In this document: one piece after another, positions 57,093 to 64,000 of the stretch
How the letters are laid out: each line of letters begins with the position of its first letter
How positions within the stretch are numbered: the first letter of the stretch is position 1
Assembly (NCBI GenBank): GCA_024235595.1
Contig: JACKMC010000001.1
Span: forward strand, 372,001-436,000
Direction of reading: 5' to 3'
DNA: 64,000 nucleotides
From: Zoogloeaceae bacterium
Lineage (GTDB): Bacteria > Pseudomonadota > Gammaproteobacteria > Burkholderiales > Rhodocyclaceae
The notes under the pieces: model-generated
Databases searched by the model: none
Seen by the model: only the letters and a program-made list of their open reading frames with translations
What the model was told of the DNA's origin: nothing
Made by a program: the position numbers and the translations under genes

Positions 57093-57470
57093 TCAGGCGG
57101 GCGTGTTCTTCAGGCGGGCGTGCAGGGCCAGCAAGGCCTTGCGCAATGCCTCCGGCTTGAAGGGCTTGAGGATGTAGCCTTGCACCCCGATCGCCACCAG
57201 CGCCTCGAGCTTGCTGCGATCAGCCTCGGCGGTGATCATGATGACCGGCATGGTGGCGCCGCGCGCGCGAAGTTCGCGCACCAGCTCTTCGCCATTCATG
57301 CGCGGCATGTTCCAGTCGCTGAGCACCGCGTCGAAGCGCTTGGCGGCGAGCGCCTGCAGCGCCTGCTCGCCGTTCGAGGCCTGGCTGACATCGAAATCGC
57401 ATTCGCGCGCGATCGTGCTCACGACGCTGCGCATCACGTCCATGTCATCGACCACCAACAAGCGTTTCAT
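57093..57470 (-). CDS. Single-domain CheY-like response regulator (2)
   Basis: 125 residues: VVDDMDVMR acidic pair, phospho-Asp in VLSDWNMPRMNGEELV near residue 52, Thr in MITAEADR, Lys in ILKPFKPEALRKAL. ATG 57470 (MKRLLVVDD) has GGGAG upstream. The KPFKP region and MNGE segment are shared with the regulator at 53100-53486, so these two are probably paralogues. Typical of chemotaxis or type IV pilus control proteins; no partner nearby. Confidence 0.9.
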   Translation of the reverse strand: MKRLLVVDDMDVMRSVVSTIARECDFDVSQASNGEQALQALAAKRFDAVLSDWNMPRMNGEELVRELRARGATMPVIMITAEADRSKLEALVAIGVQGYILKPFKPEALRKALLALHARLKNTPA

Positions 57471-57645
57471 CCATGTGCTCCCGAAGGCGGCGAACTGCCT
57501 GCCCGCTCGAAGTGATGCCGGCAGGGCGGACCCCCGGGCGGCAGATGACAGCCATAACGGCAAACCGCGGTCCTGGCTTGAGGGCTGCCCGCAATCCGGT
57601 ATGCTCTGCGCTTTCTCCGTTCCGGGCAGTGCCCTGGTGCAGCGT

Positions 57646-58080
57646 GTGACCCAGCCGAGACTCCGCTCGCTTTCCGACCGCCTTCGTCAGATCGCTCTCT
57701 TCGAAGTGGGAGGCCTGCTGCTGATCACGCCGCCTTTCACCCTGTTGAGCGGTGTTCCGATCGAGCAGTCGGCAGGCCTGCTGGTCATGATGGCGATCAT
57801 CGCCGCGATCTGGAACGCGGGCTACAACACCACCTTCGACTGGTTCGAGGGGCGGGCCACCGGCCGCACTGCCGACCGCCGCCCCCTCGCGATGCGGATC
57901 GTGCACGCCGTCGGCTTCGAGGGCGGCCTGCTGCTGATGTCGCTGCCGGCGATCATGTGGTGGACCGGCATGGGCGTGCTCGAGGCATTGCTTGCGGACG
58001 TGGGCCTGAGCGCGGCCTATCTGCTCTACGCCTTCGCCTTCAACCTCGCCTACGACCGCTATTTCCCGATCAGCGCCTGA
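57646..58080 (+). CDS. PACE family multidrug efflux transporter
   Basis: 144 residues, four membrane helices in two repeats. LFEVGGLLLITPPFTLL has the essential Glu of helix 1; WNAGYNTTFDWFEG, RIVHAVGFEGGLLLMSLPAIMWW and FAFNLAYDRYFP match AceI-type proteobacterial antimicrobial compound efflux proteins, which export chlorhexidine and short-chain diamines. GTG 57646 gives the family length; ATG 57601 is an alternative start. Confidence 0.85.
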   Translation: MTQPRLRSLSDRLRQIALFEVGGLLLITPPFTLLSGVPIEQSAGLLVMMAIIAAIWNAGYNTTFDWFEGRATGRTADRRPLAMRIVHAVGFEGGLLLMSLPAIMWWTGMGVLEALLADVGLSAAYLLYAFAFNLAYDRYFPISA

Positions 58081-58220
58081 AAATCGCGCGCCTCGGCGCT
58101 CGATGTGGCGTCCGGCGTGACTCACTTCCCGGTGCGCGAGGCGGGGTTGGCGTGACAATTCGTCACAGGGCAGGTGATTTTCAGCCTGTTGAATCGACGG
58201 GGAACGGTGTGGCGATAGCG

Positions 58221-59153
58221 ATGGTGTGGCGAATCTCTCTGGCAGGGCTTTTGGCGTTGACGCTCGCCGCCTGCCTGCAGGGCGCGAACACTCCAGACCG
58301 GCAGGCTCATGGCCTGGTATCGATGCCACCTGCCGCAACGGTCGCCTTGTTGCTCGGCGATGGCGTGGCGCCCTACCTGGAGCAGATCGACAAGGGTGCC
58401 CGGGCTGCGGCGCAGGCGAATCATGTCGAAGTGATCAATGTCGATCGCAGGGCCGAACAGGCCAGTGAAGTGGAACGACTGCTGGGTGCGGGCGTCGGCG
58501 CCCTGGTCTTCGTCTCTGCCTCGGGCGGCGACCAGCAGGCCCTGCGCGAGCGCGTTCGCCTGACCGGCGTGCCGATGATTGCGGTGGGGGCCGTGCCCGC
58601 ACAGCCCGACCTCACGCCCTATGTGGCCATCGACGACGAGCGCTCCGCCTACCTTGCGGTGAGCGCGCTGCTCGCCGGCGCTTCGGATGCCTTGGAGATC
58701 GCGGTGCTCGAGAGCAGCAGTCCGAACAGCCAGGCCCTCGCCCGTCAGTCCGGTATCGATCGCGCCCTCGCCGAGCACGGTCGTGGCCGCGTGATCGCCC
58801 GCCTGGCTGCCAGCGGCAAGATCGACCAGGCCTACGAGGTCACCCGTGAGCTGTTCGCGGTTCACCCGCAGATCGACCTGGTGATCGGTGCCAGCGACGC
58901 GATCGCGCTGGGCGCGCTCAAGTACCTGCGCGACAGCCGCCGACCCCGGGTGCGGGTCGCCGGCTTTGGTGCGCTGCCCGAAGCGCGCGCGGCGCTTGCC
59001 GGGGGAGGTTTCGCGCTGACGGTCGACCCGCGCATCGAGAAGCAGGTCTACCTGGGCGTCGAGTATGCTGCGCGGAGCCTGCGCGGCGACGAAATCCCGC
59101 CGGTTACCTTGCTCGAAGCCGATCTGCTGGTCGGCCCCGGGTCGCAACCCTGA
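58221..59153 (+). CDS. Orphan sugar-type periplasmic binding lipoprotein
   Basis: 310 residues with a lipoprotein signal (SLAGLLALTLAAC, Cys about residue 15). Peripla_BP_4/LacI-like fold: VALLLGDGVAPYLEQIDKGARAAAQANHVEVINVDRRAEQASEVERLLGAGVGALVFV is a typical start of ribose/galactose-type binding proteins. Near the end, IDLVIGASDAIALGALKYL is the signature of sugar-binding proteins. No ABC permease or ATPase is adjacent, so it may feed a distant transporter or sensor. Confidence 0.8.
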   Translation: MVWRISLAGLLALTLAACLQGANTPDRQAHGLVSMPPAATVALLLGDGVAPYLEQIDKGARAAAQANHVEVINVDRRAEQASEVERLLGAGVGALVFVSASGGDQQALRERVRLTGVPMIAVGAVPAQPDLTPYVAIDDERSAYLAVSALLAGASDALEIAVLESSSPNSQALARQSGIDRALAEHGRGRVIARLAASGKIDQAYEVTRELFAVHPQIDLVIGASDAIALGALKYLRDSRRPRVRVAGFGALPEARAALAGGGFALTVDPRIEKQVYLGVEYAARSLRGDEIPPVTLLEADLLVGPGSQP

Positions 59154-59233
59154 CTCCCGACGCTTTCCGGATGCCGCGTTAGCCGGGTACCATCCGCACT
59201 CCGCTTGTCCGCGAGCCAGCCCGGGCTTTACAG

Positions 59234-60253
59234 ATGCCGTCCATTCAGCGCGATTTTTCCCTCGAGAGGCTCAATTCCTTCGGCCTTCCGGCCCGCGCGG
59301 ACGAGTATCTGGTGGTGGATTCGGTGCCGGCGCTGCAGGCCGCGATTGCGGCAGGCGCGCTCGACGGGCGGACGCGCCTGCTGCTGGGCGGCGGCAGCAA
59401 TCTCATCTTCGGCGGCGATTTTCACGGCCTGGTATTGAAGGTCGCGATCGAAGGGCGTCGCCTCGTTCACGAGGATGCAGATGCCTGGTATGTGGAAGCC
59501 GGCGGCGGCGAGAACTGGCACGACTTCGTGCGCTGGACGCTTCGCCAGGGTTGGCCCGGACTCGAGAATCTCTCCCTGATTCCGGGCACCGTTGGCGCCT
59601 CGCCGATCCAGAACATCGGCGCCTACGGGCTCGAGATGTGCGAACGCTTCGACTCGCTCGAGGCCGTCGATCTCGCCACTGGTGAGTTGCGACGCATGAG
59701 CGCCGCGCACTGTCGCTTCGGCTATCGCGACAGCGTCTTCAAGGGCGAAGCCGCGGGCCGCTACCTGATCGGCTCGGTGCGCTTTCGTCTGCCCAGGGCG
59801 TGGCAAGCGATCACCGGCTACGCCGACCTCGTGCGCGAGCTCGCGGCGCGGGGCATTGCGCAGCCTGATGCGCTGCAGATCTCCGACGCGGTGATCGCGA
59901 TCCGCGGCCGCAAGCTGCCCGATCCGGCCGTGCTCGGCAATGCCGGCAGCTTCTTCAAGAACCCCCTGGTCGACGGTGCGACCTTTGCGCGCCTGTCGCT
60001 CGCCCATCCCGGCCTGCCGCACTACCCCCAGCCCGACGGGCGCCACAAGCTCGCCGCCGGCTGGCTCATCGAGCAGGCGGGCTGGAAAGGGCGCGATCTC
60101 GGGCCGGTGGGCGCCTACGAGAAACAGGCGCTGGTGCTGGTCAATCGAGGCGGCGCCCGGGGCGAGGATGTGCGGCGCATCGCCGAGGCGATACGCACCG
60201 ACGTGCGAGGCTTGTTTGGCGTCGAGCTCGAGGTCGAGCCGGTATTCGTCTGA
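59234..60253 (+). CDS. murB: UDP-N-acetylenolpyruvoylglucosamine reductase MurB
   Basis: 339 residues. FAD-binding: LLGGGSNLIFGGDFHGLVLKV and LSLIPGTVGASPIQNIGAYG; the later SFFKNP and C-terminal FGVELEVEPVFV are conserved. NADPH reduces UDP-GlcNAc-enolpyruvate to UDP-MurNAc in peptidoglycan synthesis. Length matches E. coli-type (type I) MurB. It ends just before the tandem repeat array. Confidence 0.94.
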   Translation: MPSIQRDFSLERLNSFGLPARADEYLVVDSVPALQAAIAAGALDGRTRLLLGGGSNLIFGGDFHGLVLKVAIEGRRLVHEDADAWYVEAGGGENWHDFVRWTLRQGWPGLENLSLIPGTVGASPIQNIGAYGLEMCERFDSLEAVDLATGELRRMSAAHCRFGYRDSVFKGEAAGRYLIGSVRFRLPRAWQAITGYADLVRELAARGIAQPDALQISDAVIAIRGRKLPDPAVLGNAGSFFKNPLVDGATFARLSLAHPGLPHYPQPDGRHKLAAGWLIEQAGWKGRDLGPVGAYEKQALVLVNRGGARGEDVRRIAEAIRTDVRGLFGVELEVEPVFV

Positions 60254-60259
60254 GCGGTG

Positions 60260-62370
60260 CGCCGCAAAGCACCTTGCCGGCTCGGCTTCGCCATTGCCGG
60301 CACCGTGCCGAGCCAAAGTTTGCATCGTCACCGAGCGTCCGGCGCCTCCGTTTCGGGCGCGGCATTCGGACACGATTCGTCGCCCCGGCGCAGGCCGGGG
60401 TCCAGGCTCTTGATCCTTGCTGTTCGGTTCTCGGGTTGCCTTCGGTCGGCGCCTGTTGGCCGGGTCTCGCCCCGGCGGGCGACCTCCTTTCTTGTGGCGA
60501 CAAAGAAAGGAGGCAAAGAAGCGCCCCCTGCCGCAGCGCCGGCTCGCGCCGGTGCCCTCGCTGCGCCCACGCCCGGCGGGTCGCGTCGAAACTCGCCCTG
60601 GCGGGCTCAGACATCGACGCGACAATTCCCGCCGGCCGCGGGCTGCACTCGGCGCTGCAGAAGGGGAAGGCTGCTGCCGGCTCGGCTTCGCCATTGCCGC
60701 CAATTGCAGGCACCGTGCCGAGCCAAAGTTTGCATCGTCACCGAGCGTCTGGCGCCTCCGTTTCGGGCGCGGCATTCGGACACGATTCGTCGCCCCGGCG
60801 CAGGCCGGGGTCCAGGCTCTTGATCCTTGCTGTTTCGGTTCTGGGTGCCTTCGGTCGGCGGTGATTGGCCGGGTCTCGCCCCGGCGGGCGACCATCTTTC
60901 TTGTGGCGACAAGAAAGATGGATAAAGAAGCGCCCCCTGCCGCAGCGCCGGCTCGCGCCGGTGCCCTCGCTCACCCGCGTCCGGCGGGTCGCGTCGAAAC
61001 TCGCCCTCACGGGCTCAGACATCGACGCGACAATTCCCGCCGGCCGCGGGCTGCACTCGGCGCTACAGAAGGGGAAGGCTGCTGCCGGCTCGGCTTCGCC
61101 ATTGCCGGCGGGCTGTGGTGCCTTCGCTTAGGGCACCGCATCCGGAGACGATTCGTCGCCCCGGCGCAGGCCGGGGTCCAGGCTCTTGATCCTTGCTGTT
61201 CGGTTCTCGGGGTGCCTTCGGTTGGCGGTGATTGGCCGGGTCTCGCCCCGGCGGGCGACCATCTTTCTTGTGGCGACAAGAAAGATGGATAAAGAAGCGC
61301 CCCCTGCCGCAGCGCCGGCTCTCGCCGGTGCCCTCGCTGCGCCCGCGCCCGGCGGGTCGCGTCGAAACTCGCCCTGCGGGCTCAGACATCGACGCGACAA
61401 TTCCCGCCGGCCGCGGGCTGCACTCGGCGCTGCAGAAGGGGAAGGCTGCTGCCGGCTCGGCTTCGCCATTGCCGCCAATTGCAGGCACCGTGCCGAGCCA
61501 AAGTTTGCATCGTCACCGAGCGTCTGGCGCCTCCGTTTCGGGCGCGGCATTCGGACACGATTCGTCGCCCCGGCGCAGGCCGGGGTCCAGGGCTTTGATC
61601 TTTGCCGTTTGGTTTTGGGGTGCCTTCGGTTGGCGGTGATTGGCCGGGTCTCGCCCCGGCGGGCGACCTCCTTTCTTGTGGCGACAAAGAAAGGAGGCAA
61701 AGAAGCGCCCCCTGCCGCAGCGCCGGCTCTCGCCGGTGCCCTCGCTCCACCCGCGCCCGGCGGGTCGCGTCGAAACTCGCCCTGGCGGGCTCAGACATCG
61801 ACGCGACAATTCCCGCCGGCCGCGGGCTGCGCTCGGCGCTGCAGAAGGGGAAGGCCGCTGCCGGCTCGGCTTCGCCATTGCCGGCACCGTGCCGAGCCAA
61901 TGTTTGCATTGTCACTGAGTGTCCGGCACCTTCGTCCCGGGTGCGGCATTCGGAAACGACTTGTCACTCCGGCGCAGGCTGGGGTCCAGGCTCTTGATCC
62001 TTGCTGTTCGGTTCTCGGGTTGCCTTCGGTCGGCGCCTGTTGGCCGGGTCTCGCCCCGGCGGGCGACCATCTTTCTTGTGGCGACAAGAAAGATGGATAA
62101 AGAAACGCCCCCTGCCGCAGCGCCGGCTCTCGCCGGTGCCCTCGCTCCACCCGCGTCCGGCGGGTCGCGTCGAAACTCGCCCTGCGGGCTCAGACATCGA
62201 CGCGACAATTCCCGCCGGCCGCGGGCTGCACTCGGCGCTACAGAAGGGGAAGGCTGCTGCCGGCTCGGCTTCGCCATTGCCGGCGGCGTGTAGCGCCTCC
62301 GTTTCGGGCGCAGCATCCGGACACGATTCGTCGCCCCGGCGCAGGCCGGGGTCGAGGGCTTTGGATTTTC
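60260..62370. repeat. Tandem array of a ~0.4-kb structured element, about 5.3 copies
   Basis: The element recurs with its CTCGGCTTCG anchor at 60281, 60681, 61089, 61456, 61865 and 62264, that is, at spacings 400, 408, 367, 409 and 399; the sixth copy is cut at about 62370. Each unit has at least six inverted repeats: GGCAC/GTGCC, a GCGCC/GGCGC-type stem, CCCCGGC/GCCGGGG, GCCGGG/CCCGGC, a 13-bp stem (60483-60513, 60892-60921, 61259-61288, 61667-61697, 62067-62096), CCGGC/GCCGG, and an outer 10-bp stem GTCGCGTCGA/TCGACGCGAC enclosing GCCC/GGGC. It fills the gap between the convergent murB and hemolysin-III-like genes. Open frames seen through it are by-products of GC richness. Confidence 0.93.
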
Positions 62371-62462
62371 AGGGTTTGGTAGGTGGTGCGCGCCCGGCGC
62401 TGCTGAACGGGAGCAGGGTTGCCGGCTCGGCCGGACCATTGCCGATCGTGCTCCCGCTCCGG

Positions 62463-63080
62463 CTACAGCACGTAACGCAGGATCGCGAAGTAATGCGCTG
62501 CGCTGCCGGCCAGCACGAAGAGGTGCCAGATGCCGTGGGCGTGGGTCATGCGGGTGTCGAGCGCGTAGAAGACGATGCCCACTGTATAGAGCACGCCACC
62601 GGCCGCAACCCACGCGAAGCCGCTCGTTCCCAGAGCGTCCAGCAGCGGGAACAGGGCCGCAAGGGCGGCCCAGCCCATCAGCACGTAGATCACCACCGAG
62701 AGGATTCGCGCGCCGTCCTTCAGCCACAGCTCCTGCAGGCTGCCCAGCGCCGCCAGCCCCCACACCACGCCGAACAGCGACCAGCCCCAGGGGCCGCGCA
62801 GGGTGACCAGGCAGAACGGGGTATAGCTGCCGGCGATGAGCAGGTAGATGCTGTGGTGGTCGAGCTCGCGCAGGATGATCTTGGGGCGCCCGCGCAGGCT
62901 GTGGTAGAGGGTCGAGAAGCTGTACAGCAACACCAGCGTGAGGCCGTAGATCGAGACGCTCACCACCTTCCAGGGGTCGCCGCCGAGCGCCGCCCGGACG
63001 ATCAGCACCACACTGCCCACGAGCGCCAGCACGGCTCCGACGAGATGCGTCCAGGCATTGAGTTTCTCTCCGTGGTACAT
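62463..63080 (-). CDS. Hemolysin III / PAQR family membrane protein
   Basis: 205 residues, seven predicted helices. EKLNAWTHLVGAVLALVGSVVLI opens the family; STLYHSLRG (zinc-like His and Ser), LDHHSIYLLIAGSYTPFCL and AHGIWHLFVLAGSAAHYFAIL hold the conserved His residues of PAQR/hemolysin III proteins. ATG 63080 (MYHGEKLNAW) is taken; the 35-residue upstream extension is not family-like. Despite the name, most members have no proven haemolytic activity. Confidence 0.92.
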   Translation of the reverse strand: MYHGEKLNAWTHLVGAVLALVGSVVLIVRAALGGDPWKVVSVSIYGLTLVLLYSFSTLYHSLRGRPKIILRELDHHSIYLLIAGSYTPFCLVTLRGPWGWSLFGVVWGLAALGSLQELWLKDGARILSVVIYVLMGWAALAALFPLLDALGTSGFAWVAAGGVLYTVGIVFYALDTRMTHAHGIWHLFVLAGSAAHYFAILRYVL

Positions 63081-63474
63081 CGCGCAGCGCTGTCCTTTGC
63101 CGAATCCCGAGGGCCCGCTCGGCGCTTTCCGACGGCTGGTCGAATGCCGCCCGAGGCGGAAAAACACCGCAGCCGATGCCCACATGCCGACATCCGAAGC
63201 TGCGAACGGCGGATTCTACGCCCTGTTTTTCAGACGGGCGCGAGCCCCGCTGGTGCGGAGCCGCCACGGTCCCGCACCAACAAGGGGGAAGACACCAATC
63301 CTGCCGCCTCCCGGACGCCGCGGAGCGCTTGCCCGACCGATCGTGGGTTGGCGCAGGCGGACGCTTTGAGGCGTTCCGTCCTCCCCCGAGAGGCGGGTTT
63401 TGCGCCCCGCAGCTTGCAGGCGGTGCCCTCGCGCGATGCCTGCCGTCGATACCCTGGCGAAGTCCGGATTCGCT
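63081..63474. other. Intergenic region upstream of the hemolysin-III-like gene
   Basis: No convincing gene or RNA. A short CCCG/CGGG hairpin followed by TTTT lies at 63385-63401 on the plus strand, but no plus-strand gene precedes it. Confidence 0.4.
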
Positions 63475-64000
63475 TCAGGGGGCCTTGGCGGCACTCAGTG
63501 GCTCGACCGACAGGCAGGCCAGAATCCCGGTGGCGATACCGTCCGCCATGCGCGTGCGTCGCGCGGGATCCATGAGCGCCAGTTCCTCGTCGCGGTTCTT
63601 GATCACCCCGGCCTCGAACAACACTGCGGGCAACCGTGTGCGGTAGAGCACCACCAGGTTGTCGTAATAGTGCACCGCAAGCTGGCGGTCGGCCCAGGCA
63701 CGGCGGCGGGCGTTCTTTTCGGTCGGCACGAAGCCCATGCGCTGCAGCCGGGCGCCGATGCTGCGTGCGCAAAGCAGGCTGCGCGGCAAATCGGGATTGT
63801 CCTGCGAGACGAACAGCGAATGCCCCTGCCAGGCATCGGAGTAGGTCCGCGGCTGGCCGTTCCAGGTCCAGCGCTCGAGTTCGGATTCGCTCACCGAATC
63901 GTGGTGTATCGAAACGAACAGATCGACCTCGCCCGCCGCCTCGGGCCGCGCCGCGAGCGTGGGGATGAGGCCATCCTCATTGACCAGCGTCACCGCCACC
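63475..64000 (-). CDS. N-acetylmuramoyl-L-alanine amidase (Amidase_3), 5' end outside window
   Basis: At least 174 residues of the C-terminal catalytic part; the gene runs past the window edge. VDLFVSIHHDSVSES holds a zinc His region and VLFEAGVIKNRDEELALM contains the catalytic Glu of AmiA/AmiC-type amidases. The IHHDS form with extra residues (ELERWTWNGQPRTYSDAWQGHSLFVSQDNP) differs from AmiC and matches a group of amidases with an inserted loop. Cleaves the MurNAc-L-Ala bond in peptidoglycan. Confidence 0.88.
   Translation of the reverse strand, partial: VAVTLVNEDGLIPTLAARPEAAGEVDLFVSIHHDSVSESELERWTWNGQPRTYSDAWQGHSLFVSQDNPDLPRSLLCARSIGARLQRMGFVPTEKNARRRAWADRQLAVHYYDNLVVLYRTRLPAVLFEAGVIKNRDEELALMDPARRTRMADGIATGILACLSVEPLSAAKAP

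Noticed and set aside
60417..62100. Protein-like frames inside the tandem array, with repeated 'ATKKGGKEAPPAAAPA'
   Set aside because: They follow the repeat units and occur on both strands with no start signals; the inverted-repeat structure explains the DNA better than coding.
60260..62370. CRISPR array
   Set aside because: Repeat unit is ~0.4 kb with near-continuous similarity, no short direct repeats with unique spacers and no cas genes nearby.
63360..63474. Small RNA gene in the GC-rich gap before the amidase end
   Set aside because: Only a 4-bp hairpin with a T-run is present, with no promoter or conserved fold visible.

Overview
The window is high-GC, densely packed chromosomal DNA. 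Its gene set points to a betaproteobacterium of the Rhodocyclales, most like Thauera, Azoarcus or Aromatoleum. The clues are an acetone carboxylase locus with its sigma-54 activator, an NtrC/sigma-54 type glnK-amtB operon, and betaproteobacterial housekeeping genes (ubiK, dusA, metH with an SAH riboswitch, murB). I see no insertion sequence, phage, CRISPR array, tRNA or rRNA.

Layout. 0.1-1 kb: purU. 1-10 kb: acetone/ketone degradation, with the activator acxR divergent from acxA-acxB-acxC, then a fused 3-oxoacid CoA-transferase; together they would take acetone to acetoacetate and then acetoacetyl-CoA. The acxB reading frame is broken twice. 10-13 kb: a nitrogen-controlled unit on the minus strand (outer-membrane porin, glnK, amtB) with two consensus NtrC sites and a -24/-12 promoter. 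13-18 kb: ubiK, dusA, comM, an MFS pump, a rhodanese and an Lrp-type regulator. 18-25 kb: a branched-chain amino-acid ABC transporter (livHMGF) with two paralogous binding proteins. 25-28 kb: two paralogous BamE-like lipoproteins flanking an AraC regulator, a rhodanese and an EamA exporter. 28-31 kb: a heat-shock island, cbpA-cbpM divergent from three hsp20 genes, with back-to-back sigma-32-like promoters. 31-40 kb: hydrolase, AEC transporter, deoxyinosine glycosylase, metH behind an SAH riboswitch, and a histidine kinase. 40-60 kb: a secreted delta-class carbonic anhydrase, glutathione peroxidase, a divergent Prs paralogue, a MarR/MFS pair, an EAL-HDOD protein, NamZ-like and DOMON-like proteins, an RRM protein, tiny basic proteins, psd, a CDF transporter, a radical SAM protein, two CheY-like regulators, YjbQ, MsrB, MscS, arginase, a PACE exporter, an orphan binding lipoprotein and murB. 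60.25-62.4 kb: about five and a half tandem copies of a ~0.4-kb element rich in inverted repeats. 62.4-64 kb: a hemolysin-III family protein and the 3' end of an N-acetylmuramoyl-L-alanine amidase.

Most notable. (1) The tandem array: several helices keep base pairing through compensatory changes between copies, which argues for selected structure. (2) The acxB double frameshift. (3) Three fully visible regulatory circuits: AcxR/sigma-54, NtrC/sigma-54 and the SAH riboswitch. (4) A recurring arrangement in which convergent genes place their two stop codons in the opposing arms of one short palindrome.
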